From Campylobacteraceae bacterium (lineage in GTDB: Bacteria > Campylobacterota > Campylobacteria > Campylobacterales > Arcobacteraceae): 49,997 nt of DNA. Shown here in pieces: positions 17,936 through 28,007 of the stretch (its first letter is position 1; every line of letters begins with the position of its first letter). The notes under the pieces are model-generated. The model saw nothing but the letters and a program-made list of their open reading frames with translations, had not been told where the DNA came from and made no database searches. Position numbers and translations under genes: made by a program. The stretch is from positions 1 to 49,997 of the forward strand of contig JABSOL010000004.1 in the NCBI GenBank assembly GCA_013215985.1, written 5' to 3'.

Positions 17936-19084
17936 ATGAAAAAGTTATCACTTTTTGTTTTTATTGATGGTTTTGGTTGGGAGGTTTATAAAAAACATGG
18001 TTTTAATATCTCAATTATAAAAGATGCAAAAGCTTTAAAAACAACCTTTGGATTCTCATCAGCTGCAGATCCTTCAATTCTAACAGGACGATATCCAGAT
18101 GAACATACTCACTGGTCAAGCTTTTATTACGATCCAATAAACTCTCCTTTTAAGTTTTTTAAGTATTTGTCATTTTTACCAAAATATATATTTGATCGTT
18201 TTAGACCAAGACATTATTTAAGTAAGTTAGTAAAAATATTTTATGGGTATACAGGATATTTTGAACTATACAGCGTACCTTTTAAATATCTTCCTTATTT
18301 TGATTATCTTGAAAAAAGAGACTATTTTGTCCCAAATGGAATATTAAAAACAGATACTATTTTTGACTGGTGTGTTCAAAATAATATTCCTTACCATTGT
18401 TCAAATTGGAGAAAAAGTGAAACATATAACATCAATGTTTTAAAAAAAGAAATTGAAAAAAGACAAATAGAATTTACATATTTGTATCTACCTACACTTG
18501 ATGGTGTAATGCATACCTATGGAACAACAAAAGATGAAACTAAAAATAAACTTTTATGGTTAGAAAAACAAATTGAAGATGTATATACACATGCTTGTAA
18601 TAATTATGAAGAAGTAAGCCTTCATATTTTCAGTGACCATGGAATGTGCGATACGATAGGAAGTATTGATTTGATTTCTTCTATTGAAGAAAGCCATTTA
18701 GAATATGGAAAAGATTATGTTGCGATGTATGATTCTACAATGGCCAGATTTTGGTTTATGAATCAGGCTGCAAAAATTAAAATACAAAACATACTTGAAA
18801 AGATTACAGAAGGTTCTATTGTTGAACATGATGAGTTAAAAAGAATGCATGTTTTTTTTGAAGGCAATCGATTTGGAGAAATATTTTTTCTTACTAATCC
18901 AGGTATTTTAATCAACCCAAGCTATTTTGGATTAAAAGTTATTCCGGGAATGCATGGTTTCCATCCTAATCATAAAGATTCAAATGCATTAATATTTTCA
19001 AGTACAAAAATAGATGAAAACATTAAAAGTATTACAGATATCAGAAAAGTTATGGAAAAAGAGATAAAAAATGAAAAAAGATAA
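17936..19084 (+). CDS. Nucleotide pyrophosphatase/phosphodiesterase-like (alkaline phosphatase superfamily) protein
   Basis: FVFIDGFGWEVYKKHGF, FSSAADPSILTGRYPDEH, FSDHGMCDT; start at MKKLSLF rather than the longer ORF. Confidence 0.75.
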   Translation: MKKLSLFVFIDGFGWEVYKKHGFNISIIKDAKALKTTFGFSSAADPSILTGRYPDEHTHWSSFYYDPINSPFKFFKYLSFLPKYIFDRFRPRHYLSKLVKIFYGYTGYFELYSVPFKYLPYFDYLEKRDYFVPNGILKTDTIFDWCVQNNIPYHCSNWRKSETYNINVLKKEIEKRQIEFTYLYLPTLDGVMHTYGTTKDETKNKLLWLEKQIEDVYTHACNNYEEVSLHIFSDHGMCDTIGSIDLISSIEESHLEYGKDYVAMYDSTMARFWFMNQAAKIKIQNILEKITEGSIVEHDELKRMHVFFEGNRFGEIFFLTNPGILINPSYFGLKVIPGMHGFHPNHKDSNALIFSSTKIDENIKSITDIRKVMEKEIKNEKR

Positions 19085-21056
19085 TATTGATAACAATTTT
19101 TTAATAAATCCACACTATTATTTAAAAGTATTAAAATATAAATCACTACTCATTTTATTTATCACCTTTCTTTCTTTAAGTGCAGGAATCTTTCTTTCTG
19201 AAAATTTGGTTAAATCAAAATATAAAGCAACAGTAAAATTAATCAGATATGACAAGAAAATATCTGTGCCACGAGATGTTCCTTATAAGTTTCAAAATTT
19301 TAATTATGATACAACTTTACAGACAATAAGAACAAAAAAAAACTTAAAAGAAGTAATACAAGAATTGAATCTTGATATATCTGTTGAAAAACTCTATTCT
19401 GCTTTTGAAATTAAAAGAAAAAAAAATTCTGACATTATAGAAATTAGATATACAAGTACTGATATAAAAAAAGCGGTAAAAGGTGCTAACGTACTTAGCA
19501 AAATATTTTTAAAGAATTTTCATGAAGTCCAAAATGCCGCGACTAAAGAGATTTACAATTATTATGGTAAAGAAAAAAATAAAATACAAAAAGTAATAGA
19601 TTTATACCTTCTAAAAAAAGAAAAGTTTATTAAAAAAAATAAAGTTTTATCTCTAGAAATACAAAAAGAATACAAATATAAACAGTTAAATGAAATAGAC
19701 TTGGATCTAATTGAGGCAAAAGTCAATCAAAAAGAGTTTATCTCTAAAGTTAAAGAGATAAAAAGAAGTTTAGAAAATATTCCTTACGAAATTCAACTCA
19801 AATATACAGTAAAATCAGCCAATATAAAAAATTTAGAAAATAAGAAAAAAGAATTAAGGAAATTAAGACAAAGATATACTTTATTAAATCCAAAAGTAAA
19901 AAAAATCTCAGATGAAATTTTTATCATGGAAAAAGAATTATTTAACAAAGATAATAAAAATAATAAAACAATAGCAGATGAAACTACATTTGGAAATAAT
20001 CCAGTAGTAACAGCACTAAAAATTGAAGAATCGAAGAGTCAAATTGGAATAATAACAAGTTATACAAGAATAATTAACTTGATTAAAGAAAAAAAATTAA
20101 TTCAAAAAGAAATCAAAGATTTAAATTATTTAGAAAAGAAATTTTCAATAATAGAGACTCAATTAACTCAAAGTCAAAATTTAATGTTTAAAGTTGTAAA
20201 TAGATTAAATGAAATAAAAATGGCATTAGAATCATCTTTAGAAGATTTTAAATTCTTGGAATATGCGACAGCTCCTAAATATGCACAACCCACTTATAAG
20301 AAAGCCCTAATAATAATGTTTGGTTTTTTAGGCCTTTCATTATCAATAGCAAGCATTTTATTATTAGAGTTTTTTAATGACAAAATTAAAGAAAGTTTTG
20401 ATTTAGAAAAAAGATTTGATATAGATGTGTTGGGAACATTAGTAGATGAGAAAGAAATAAGTGATTTGAAAATCAAATATTATATGGATTTTTTTGATAA
20501 TTTTATTAATGCTTGTGAAGTATTTGATGCACCAAAAATAGTTATTTTTGGAAGTGATGTATCGAATACAGGAAAAACATTTGTTATAGAAAAATTACTA
20601 TATCTCTTGTCTCGACAAAATAAAAAAATTTTATTTATTCAAAGTATAAGAAAAAATGAAAAAGAGACAGAAAATGCTCTCATTAATAATGCCCTATTTT
20701 ACGGAGAACCCATTGATTATTCTTTAATAAATAAAATAAATGACAATGTAGATAAAGCATATCTTTTGATAAACGAAACTAATAAATATGACCTGGCTGA
20801 TTTGCAGAGTTTAAAAAGCTTCTTTAATCATTTGACTCAAAGTAAATATGATTATATATTTTTAGAAATATCAAATAGCCAATCAAATCCATTTCTTTTT
20901 TCATCAATTGCAAATTTTGCTAGTTTTGTCTGTTTAGTATGTAAATACAGGGTTTCTAATAAAAAAGATTTAAAAGAATTAATTAAAACTATGAGAAAAA
21001 AAGGAACAAAAAATATAAAAGGAGTTCTGAATGTTATTCATAAAAATTATATTTAA
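19071..21056 (+). CDS. Wzc-like chain-length determinant / degenerate BY-kinase fusion
   Basis: N-terminal Wzz TM region, long coiled coil, second TM, P-loop GSDVSNTGKT. Confidence 0.8.
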   Translation: MKKDNIDNNFLINPHYYLKVLKYKSLLILFITFLSLSAGIFLSENLVKSKYKATVKLIRYDKKISVPRDVPYKFQNFNYDTTLQTIRTKKNLKEVIQELNLDISVEKLYSAFEIKRKKNSDIIEIRYTSTDIKKAVKGANVLSKIFLKNFHEVQNAATKEIYNYYGKEKNKIQKVIDLYLLKKEKFIKKNKVLSLEIQKEYKYKQLNEIDLDLIEAKVNQKEFISKVKEIKRSLENIPYEIQLKYTVKSANIKNLENKKKELRKLRQRYTLLNPKVKKISDEIFIMEKELFNKDNKNNKTIADETTFGNNPVVTALKIEESKSQIGIITSYTRIINLIKEKKLIQKEIKDLNYLEKKFSIIETQLTQSQNLMFKVVNRLNEIKMALESSLEDFKFLEYATAPKYAQPTYKKALIIMFGFLGLSLSIASILLLEFFNDKIKESFDLEKRFDIDVLGTLVDEKEISDLKIKYYMDFFDNFINACEVFDAPKIVIFGSDVSNTGKTFVIEKLLYLLSRQNKKILFIQSIRKNEKETENALINNALFYGEPIDYSLINKINDNVDKAYLLINETNKYDLADLQSLKSFFNHLTQSKYDYIFLEISNSQSNPFLFSSIANFASFVCLVCKYRVSNKKDLKELIKTMRKKGTKNIKGVLNVIHKNYI

Positions 21057-22146
21057 ATATTTATTATTTTTACTAGTATTTGTTCTTTGTACAGGTTGTA
21101 TTCCCAGTCCAAAACCTGAAATAAATTTAACAAAAAAAGAAACAAATAAAAAAGAAATTTCAGTAAAAAGAAACTTTGAAGAAAAAGAAAAATATGTAGT
21201 AATTGAAAAAGACTTTGACATTTTATATACAGGCAAAACTGAAAATGAAATTAAAAAAGAACTTCTTCTTTTACATTTCAAGAAAAAAGAGAATTATATA
21301 ATAGGAGTTGGTGATAAGTTTAATATATTTATTTATGGTGAACCTGAGTTAAATATAAAAGGTGCAGTTATTAAACCAGATGGAACGATGACTATGCAAC
21401 TAATAGGAGATGTAAAGATTGCAGGAATGACAATCAATATGGCGATGAAAGAACTCTCAATTAAACTTAAAAAATACTTGATAAACCCTATAGTTTCAAT
21501 TATTCTTTATGAATTAAAAAGTGAGAGTTTTACTATTTTGGGGAAAATTAATGAACCAGGAACATATGCAATAACTAACAATACTAAAGTCATAGATACA
21601 ATTGCTATGGCAGAAGGTTTATCTATTGGTATTTTCGAAAATAATACTGTTGAATTGGCAAATTTAGAACATGCATATATAAGAAGAGATAATAAAGTAT
21701 TACCGGTAAATTTTATAGAGTTAATAAGGAAAGGAAATCCTTTGCATAATATTCCTTTAGAAGATAAAGATTATATCTATATTCCTTCTGCTTTAAATAA
21801 TGAAGTTTATGTACTAGGAGAAGTAGAAGAACCTGGTCATTTTGGGTTCAAAGAAAAAATGACATTAATTCAATTAATAACATATGCAAAAGGATATAAA
21901 ACAAATGCAAATATAAATGAAGTCGCAATTATAAGAGGAAATCTAACCAATCCTATTGTTTATATTGCAAACCTAGAAAAAATGATAGAGGGGAAACAGA
22001 AAGATTTTAGAATTAAACCAAATGATATTGTTTTTATACCTTCAAGTAAATTAGGTGACTGGAATACTGTTTTATCATTAATTATGCCAAGTTTAGATGC
22101 AGTCTTAAATACATTTTTAGTCAAAAAAATACTAGAAGGAGATTAA
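21031..22146 (+). CDS. Wza-like polysaccharide export outer-membrane lipoprotein
   Basis: Lipobox LVFVLCTGC; Poly_export-type YIIGVGDKFNIFIYGEPELN..; SLBB-type repeats FTILGKINEPGTYAI and VYVLGEVEEPGHFGF. Confidence 0.88.
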   Translation: MLFIKIIFKYLLFLLVFVLCTGCIPSPKPEINLTKKETNKKEISVKRNFEEKEKYVVIEKDFDILYTGKTENEIKKELLLLHFKKKENYIIGVGDKFNIFIYGEPELNIKGAVIKPDGTMTMQLIGDVKIAGMTINMAMKELSIKLKKYLINPIVSIILYELKSESFTILGKINEPGTYAITNNTKVIDTIAMAEGLSIGIFENNTVELANLEHAYIRRDNKVLPVNFIELIRKGNPLHNIPLEDKDYIYIPSALNNEVYVLGEVEEPGHFGFKEKMTLIQLITYAKGYKTNANINEVAIIRGNLTNPIVYIANLEKMIEGKQKDFRIKPNDIVFIPSSKLGDWNTVLSLIMPSLDAVLNTFLVKKILEGD

Positions 22147-22147
22147 A

Positions 22148-22678
22148 ATGAAAAGCTTATTTAAATTAATACAAGAGGATATTTCTATGTTTAGGAATAA
22201 AGATAAACTTGAATTAAAGGATTATTTCATGGTGCTAAATCCAAGAATGTACCCTGTTGTGTTAGTTCGAATTTCAAGTTTTTTACAAGAAAGCCATTTA
22301 GGAATACTGGCCAAAATAATTTCAACAATTAATTTTGTTCTTTTTGGATGTGACATTGCAAAAGGTGCAAAAATACAAGGAGGATTATACCTTCCTCATC
22401 CAAGTGGTGTAGTCATTGGAGAATATGCAATCATAGGTCGTAATTGTATTATTCACCAGGGAGTTACACTAGGAGATAGAGGAGAAGAACATGAAACTTC
22501 AAATCCAACATTAGGCGATTATGTGGAAATAGGAACGGGAGCGAAAGTTCTTGGAAAAATTCTTATTGATGACTATAGTAGAATTGGTGCAAACAGTGTA
22601 GTACTAAAAGACACTCCAAAGTATGCTGTGGCGGTAGGGGTTCCTGCTATTATCATCAAATATAGAAAAGTAATTTAA
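22148..22678 (+). CDS. Serine O-acetyltransferase-like (EpsC-type) hexapeptide transferase
   Basis: LYLPHPSGVVIGEYAIIGRNCIIHQGVTLGDRG...VVLKDTPKYAVAVGVPA. Confidence 0.85.
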   Translation: MKSLFKLIQEDISMFRNKDKLELKDYFMVLNPRMYPVVLVRISSFLQESHLGILAKIISTINFVLFGCDIAKGAKIQGGLYLPHPSGVVIGEYAIIGRNCIIHQGVTLGDRGEEHETSNPTLGDYVEIGTGAKVLGKILIDDYSRIGANSVVLKDTPKYAVAVGVPAIIIKYRKVI

Positions 22679-22687
22679 AGGTATATT

Positions 22688-24001
22688 ATGTCTGAGTTTA
22701 AATATATTATATTTTTTATTGTAATATTTTTAGGTATTCCTATTGGTTTTATGATGGCAAAAAAATTTCCTAAAGTCGAAAAATTCTTATGGTTTTTATT
22801 GCTCTTTTTTACTGCCAGTACTGAAGATATAAACTTCTTTTCTATGGAGTTATATAGAGGAACATCAAAGGGTTTTGAAATAGGTTTGGTGGATGTTACC
22901 GCGATGATAATGTTTTTAGTTCTCTTAAGCAGACGTGAAAAATATCCTTTGAGCTTACCTCTTGGCAGTTCTTTGTATTTTATCTATTTTGCTTTTTCTT
23001 GTATTTCTATTATAAACAGTGACATATATATTTATTCATTTTTTGAATTGTGGAAAATGACACGAATGTATTTATACTTTTTTGTCATTTATAATTTGAT
23101 TCGTTCCTTTAAAGATATTGAAGAATTTTTAAAATACATGTGTATTATTGTATTTTTTATTACAGTTATGGTTTTAAAACAGAAATACTTAGAAGGAATG
23201 TTTCAAGCAAGAGGACCTTTCCCACATCAAAATTCACTTGTTATGTATTTAATTGTTTACGGAAGTTTTTTTCTCTCTTTTTTGTTAAATGCTAAAAGAT
23301 CTAATCTTTTTTTATGGACCATTGCATTTGGTGCTTGTGCTATTGATATTTTAGCCACTCTTTCTCGTGGGGGTATGGTTTTGTTTAGTCTTTCTATCTT
23401 CATAATCTTTATTCTGTCTTATGTCCATAAATTCTCTTGGAGAAAAGTAGGAGTGGCAGGTCTACTTTTGATCTTAGGCACAGGAGTTTTATTTAAAGCA
23501 AGTGACACTATTATGGAAAGGATAAGAACAGCTCCCAAAGAATCAGTTAGTGTAAGGCTAATTTTAGCAAAAGCTGCACAGAATATGGCAAATGAGAAAA
23601 TATTTGGAATAGGTCTTAATAATTTCGCCTTAAAAATAAATCCTCCTTATTCTTATGGTAGCCATATACAAAGAATAGATGATGAAGAAAAAGGCGGCTT
23701 AGTAGAAACTATTTATTTAATGATAGCAGCAGAAACGGGATGGCTAAATATGGCTGTGTTTATGTTTATGCTTCTATTTTTTTATTTTAAAAACCTGTCT
23801 AATTACATGAAATTAAAACATGGAAAGTGGCGTAAATACAGATATATATGCATTGCACTTATTGGTGCATTATTAAGTATTTATTTACAATCTTCTTGGG
23901 AGTGGGTACTAAAACAGACAAATAATTTTTATCAGTTGATGTTTATATTTGCCATAATTGGAGCAATCAGAAGAATAATAATAAAAAAGGATTTTAAGTG
24001 A
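22688..24001 (+). CDS. O-antigen ligase/Wzy-like polymerase
   Basis: Multi-TM, ATLSRGGMVLFSLSIF, GIGLNNFALKINPP. Confidence 0.75.
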   Translation: MSEFKYIIFFIVIFLGIPIGFMMAKKFPKVEKFLWFLLLFFTASTEDINFFSMELYRGTSKGFEIGLVDVTAMIMFLVLLSRREKYPLSLPLGSSLYFIYFAFSCISIINSDIYIYSFFELWKMTRMYLYFFVIYNLIRSFKDIEEFLKYMCIIVFFITVMVLKQKYLEGMFQARGPFPHQNSLVMYLIVYGSFFLSFLLNAKRSNLFLWTIAFGACAIDILATLSRGGMVLFSLSIFIIFILSYVHKFSWRKVGVAGLLLILGTGVLFKASDTIMERIRTAPKESVSVRLILAKAAQNMANEKIFGIGLNNFALKINPPYSYGSHIQRIDDEEKGGLVETIYLMIAAETGWLNMAVFMFMLLFFYFKNLSNYMKLKHGKWRKYRYICIALIGALLSIYLQSSWEWVLKQTNNFYQLMFIFAIIGAIRRIIIKKDFK

Positions 24002-24513
24002 AAACTACAAATGAAAATTCAACTTTTGAATCTAACGAATCAAATATACAAACAATAATTTCAGAAGAACAAACAAACGAAAGTGAAAAATCAGTAAAAG
24101 TTTCAGAACATACTCCAAACAAAGAAACGACAATAATTAAATCTATTAATGAAAACTTTATTTTTTCCAAAATAAATCCTTTGATTGAAGAGAGTATGAA
24201 TAATGAACAAAAAAGAGAAAGTAAAAGATTAATAAAACTTGCCCTTCCAAGACAGACTAAAAAAGTTATTGAAGTGAATATCTGTTTTTGGTTTTTAAGA
24301 CTCTTTTATATCACTTTTTATTTGGGTCATGAAAAAAGAGATAAAAGCAGACAATTCGATAAAAATTTTATATGGGAAGTTTTGGTAATGTTTATTTCGT
24401 CAATATTTGTTTTAAGTGTTGCGTTATCTTTGGTTTTTGCAATCTTTTTGGCTTTATATTATATAAAATCACTCATAGGAGTAGATTTGTTTGAAGGGCA
24501 TTTACTAAAATAA
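23998..24513 (+). CDS. Hypothetical membrane protein in EPS locus
   Basis: GTG start overlapping the wzy stop; charged N-terminus, C-terminal TM segments. Confidence 0.6.
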   Translation: MKTTNENSTFESNESNIQTIISEEQTNESEKSVKVSEHTPNKETTIIKSINENFIFSKINPLIEESMNNEQKRESKRLIKLALPRQTKKVIEVNICFWFLRLFYITFYLGHEKRDKSRQFDKNFIWEVLVMFISSIFVLSVALSLVFAIFLALYYIKSLIGVDLFEGHLLK

Positions 24514-24526
24514 TAAAGGATGAACA

Positions 24527-25678
24527 ATGAAAATTTTAGTTATCAGCAATTATTACCCTCCCTATTACATTGGTGGCTACGAATTGTCTTGTTTTGATAC
24601 AGTACAATATTTAAAAAAATGTGGGCACGAAGTGTATGTATTGACAGGAAATTATAAGAATGAGAGTATTGAGTTTGAATCAATTTACAGAAAATTTAAA
24701 TATATCAATTATAAAAACCCTTCTTTTTTTGATAAACATAAGGTTGAAGTTTACAATTATAAGGTAACACAAAAATTAATAAAAAAGATTTTACCAGACT
24801 TAGTCTATTTTTGGTCTCTTCGTTTGGTTTCACTTTCACCTGCGGTTGCTGTTCAGAGACTTAATGTAAAAAAAGTATTTGAAATTGGTGACTTGTGGAT
24901 GAAGGGTTATTTCCAAAATACAATTTTCGCTAAATTAAAAAGAAGCATTAAAAATTACTTGCCTTTTACAGTAGGTTCTATAGTTGATTTCTCACCTTCT
25001 ATTTGTGTCTCTGCGTGGATTGAAAAAGAAATGAAAAAGAAGTATTTTGCAAAAAAGACTTATGTTATTCCAAATGGTGTAAAGATATCTGAAAGAAATA
25101 AAAGTCACAGGAGTCAAAAAATAAGATATATGTTTTGTGGTAGAATTGACTATACAAAAGGATTAGATTTGGCTTTAAAAGCCTTAAGTAATTTAAAAGA
25201 CAGAGGTCTGAATAATTTTGAGTTTCATATATATGGTGCAGGGAATGAAGTATATATACATAAATGTAAAAGAATAATAAATGCTTTAAATTTGAATAAA
25301 GAAGTGAAGTTTTGTGGTAAAAAAGATGATATAAATAAATATTATAAACAATACGATATCTTGTTAATGCCCACTCGAATGAAAGAACCTTTTGGTTTGG
25401 TTATTATTGAAGCAATGGCAGCGGGTGTTGTGGTTATCGCTACAAATGCATATGGACCAGCCGAAATCATCAAACATAATAAAGACGGATTACTCTTTAA
25501 ACGTGAAGATGTTGATGATTTGACAAGAAAAATACTTAAACTACATAATAATACTGCTTTATATACTAACTTAAGAAATGCAGCTTTTATTAAAGTTTTT
25601 GAAAAGTTCAATCTTTTATCTGTTAAAAAAGAAGTTGAAAATATCTTAGTATTGACTGCAAGAAAGGATATTTTATGA
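24527..25678 (+). CDS. Glycosyltransferase family 4
   Basis: NYYPPYYIGGYELS..., PFGLVIIEAMAAGVVVIAT..GPAEII. Confidence 0.88.
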   Translation: MKILVISNYYPPYYIGGYELSCFDTVQYLKKCGHEVYVLTGNYKNESIEFESIYRKFKYINYKNPSFFDKHKVEVYNYKVTQKLIKKILPDLVYFWSLRLVSLSPAVAVQRLNVKKVFEIGDLWMKGYFQNTIFAKLKRSIKNYLPFTVGSIVDFSPSICVSAWIEKEMKKKYFAKKTYVIPNGVKISERNKSHRSQKIRYMFCGRIDYTKGLDLALKALSNLKDRGLNNFEFHIYGAGNEVYIHKCKRIINALNLNKEVKFCGKKDDINKYYKQYDILLMPTRMKEPFGLVIIEAMAAGVVVIATNAYGPAEIIKHNKDGLLFKREDVDDLTRKILKLHNNTALYTNLRNAAFIKVFEKFNLLSVKKEVENILVLTARKDIL

Positions 25679-27231
25679 AGCTTAATATTAATGAGATTCT
25701 TATCAAAAGTAGCGTTTCAAATTATATATTGATCATACTTAAAATAGTAGCTTCTTTGTTTCTCATTAGAATAATTTTTTTAGGAATAAGTAATGAAGAA
25801 TATGGTTTTTGGGCCCTGCTATGGAGTATTTTTGGATATTCTGTTTTATTAGATTTCGGTTTTGGAACAGCAGTACAAAAAGCAACCAGTGAAGCTTTAG
25901 AAAAAAATGAGTGGGAAGACTATAATAAATTAATTTCAACTATCTTTTTTTCTTATGTAATACTGTCTTTAGGCATCTTTATTTTTACTCTAATTATGGC
26001 CATTAACCTTGAAAAAATATTTGCATTTTCTTCAAATGAATCGATTAACTATTATAAAATTATTTTTATGATTTTTGGTTTTGGAACAACTCTTATTTTC
26101 CCTTTTGGCTTTTTTAAAGAGATATTAAGAGGACTAAGAGAAATACCATTAAGAAATAATATCGATATGATTTTTATTATATTAAACTTTATTATTATTT
26201 ACCTTTGTGTTTCCGTATATTCTTCTCTTATGCTTATGGCTGTTGGAGCCATTATTGTACAATTATTAGCAAATATCTTTATGACCATATATGTATATAA
26301 AAAGATTCCTTCTTTAAAAATATCAATAACTTTATTTCAAAAAGACAAAGTAAAAGAAGTAATGAGTTTTTCATTTTTTGCTTATATAGTTATGTTTTCA
26401 AATTTGATTATTTTTAAAACCGATCAAATTGTGATATCAATATTTTCAACAGTTACTTTAGTTGGCTTTTATCAAATTATTTCAAGAATAAGCGAATTAT
26501 TCAGACAATTTTCAACACAAATACACGATATAATTGGCCCCATTAGTGCTGCTCTTTTTACATCTTCAAATAATGACAAACTTTCAAAAGTCTTATTGCA
26601 GTCCAATCAAATTGTAGGTTTCATTTCTACTATGTTAATTGTTCCTTCCTTTTTATTTATTGAAGATCTTTTATTTATTTGGTTACAAATTAATAATAGT
26701 GATGTGATATTAACTGCAAAAATACTATTAGTATCCATGTATATATTAGTTACATTAAGAAGTAGTACTGTACAAGTACTATTGATGTGTAACAAACACA
26801 AACAGTTAACAGCAGTAGCTATTATTGAAGCCTTTATGAATTTGTTCTTAAGTATATACTTGATTCAATTCTATTCAATAATTGGAGTTGCTATAGGAAC
26901 ATTAATACCAAATATAGTTTTGGCTATTGTTTATAATATTCCTATTTCATGTAAATTTTCAGGAATCTCTATCTTTGAATATTTAAAACAAGCTATTTGT
27001 AAAAATATTTTTACAGGTTTGATTGTTTATGGTATTTTATTCTATTTATCTCAATTCTTTGGAAAAGTATCATTTATAGGTCTAATACTTTATGGAATCA
27101 TGTCTATCCTATTATATTGTTTTGTTTATTATATATGTTGTTTAAATAAAAAGAGTAAGAAAAAAGTAAAAAATGTTATAAAAGAATATTTTTTTGAAAA
27201 AAAAAAATTATTAAATATAATTAATGTATAA
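25675..27231 (+). CDS. Wzx-like polysaccharide flippase
   Basis: Multi-TM, EEYGFWALLWSIFGYSVLLDFGFGTAVQKATSEAL. Confidence 0.85.
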   Translation: MKLNINEILIKSSVSNYILIILKIVASLFLIRIIFLGISNEEYGFWALLWSIFGYSVLLDFGFGTAVQKATSEALEKNEWEDYNKLISTIFFSYVILSLGIFIFTLIMAINLEKIFAFSSNESINYYKIIFMIFGFGTTLIFPFGFFKEILRGLREIPLRNNIDMIFIILNFIIIYLCVSVYSSLMLMAVGAIIVQLLANIFMTIYVYKKIPSLKISITLFQKDKVKEVMSFSFFAYIVMFSNLIIFKTDQIVISIFSTVTLVGFYQIISRISELFRQFSTQIHDIIGPISAALFTSSNNDKLSKVLLQSNQIVGFISTMLIVPSFLFIEDLLFIWLQINNSDVILTAKILLVSMYILVTLRSSTVQVLLMCNKHKQLTAVAIIEAFMNLFLSIYLIQFYSIIGVAIGTLIPNIVLAIVYNIPISCKFSGISIFEYLKQAICKNIFTGLIVYGILFYLSQFFGKVSFIGLILYGIMSILLYCFVYYICCLNKKSKKKVKNVIKEYFFEKKKLLNIINV

Positions 27232-27270
27232 TTGTTTTAGTCTATTTATATAACATTTAGGAGTTTAACA

Positions 27271-27591
27271 ATGAATTTAGATATTAAAAAATCTAGCTCT
27301 CAGGTACAAATAATATTTATTGATGATGATAGAATTGATGCTACGAATTTAAAAGAGATACAAAGCTTACTGAGCCCTTATGTTCTTGAAATTCAAAAAA
27401 GCAATGTAAAAGAACTTGAACTTGACTTTACTTCGATAAATTTTATAGACAGTTCTGGTTTGGCTATGATTATAAATATATATAAAAAACTACTGGAAAA
27501 AGATCAAAATTTGACTATTATAAATAGTGGTACTTTTATACAAGAGATATTTAATGTCACTAAACTTGATACTTTCATAAACCTACGGTGA
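27271..27591 (+). CDS. STAS-domain anti-sigma factor antagonist
   Basis: ELDFTSINFIDSSGLAMIINIYK, conserved DSSG serine. Confidence 0.88.
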   Translation: MNLDIKKSSSQVQIIFIDDDRIDATNLKEIQSLLSPYVLEIQKSNVKELELDFTSINFIDSSGLAMIINIYKKLLEKDQNLTIINSGTFIQEIFNVTKLDTFINLR

Positions 27592-28004
27592 ACACTATGA
27601 AAAAGTTTACTTCCAAAATGACAATACAAAGTAATCTTAATAATATAAAAAAAGTAATGGAGTGGATTGAATCTGACTTAAAATCATTATTTTTAAGTGA
27701 GAGAAAATATCAAAGTTTAATATTGGGTCTTCAAGAAGCAATCACAAATGCAATTATACACGGCAATAAATTGGATGAAAATAAGTTTGTTAATATTTCT
27801 TATTATCGCAATGGCAGAATAAAGATTATCATTGAAGATGAAGGAGAAGGAATACTGCAAGAAAACCAATACTATGATATATCAAGAATTGGTAAAGAAG
27901 ATATTTTAAAAGAATCAAGGCGTGGAATAATGCTTATGAAACACTTCTGCGATGAAGTGATATTTAATAAAAATAGTGTAACCTTAGTTATAAAATACAA
28001 ATAA
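27588..28004 (+). CDS. RsbW-like anti-sigma kinase (HATPase_c_2)
   Basis: LGLQEAITNAIIHGNKLDENK, IIIEDEGEGI, RRGIMLMKHFCDEV. Confidence 0.88.
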   Translation: MNTMKKFTSKMTIQSNLNNIKKVMEWIESDLKSLFLSERKYQSLILGLQEAITNAIIHGNKLDENKFVNISYYRNGRIKIIIEDEGEGILQENQYYDISRIGKEDILKESRRGIMLMKHFCDEVIFNKNSVTLVIKYK

Positions 28005-28007
28005 GAG

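Noticed and set aside
20294-21281. Minus-strand ORFs 20294-20476 and 20979-21281
   Set aside because: Antisense to the Wzc/Wza-like genes; no family features
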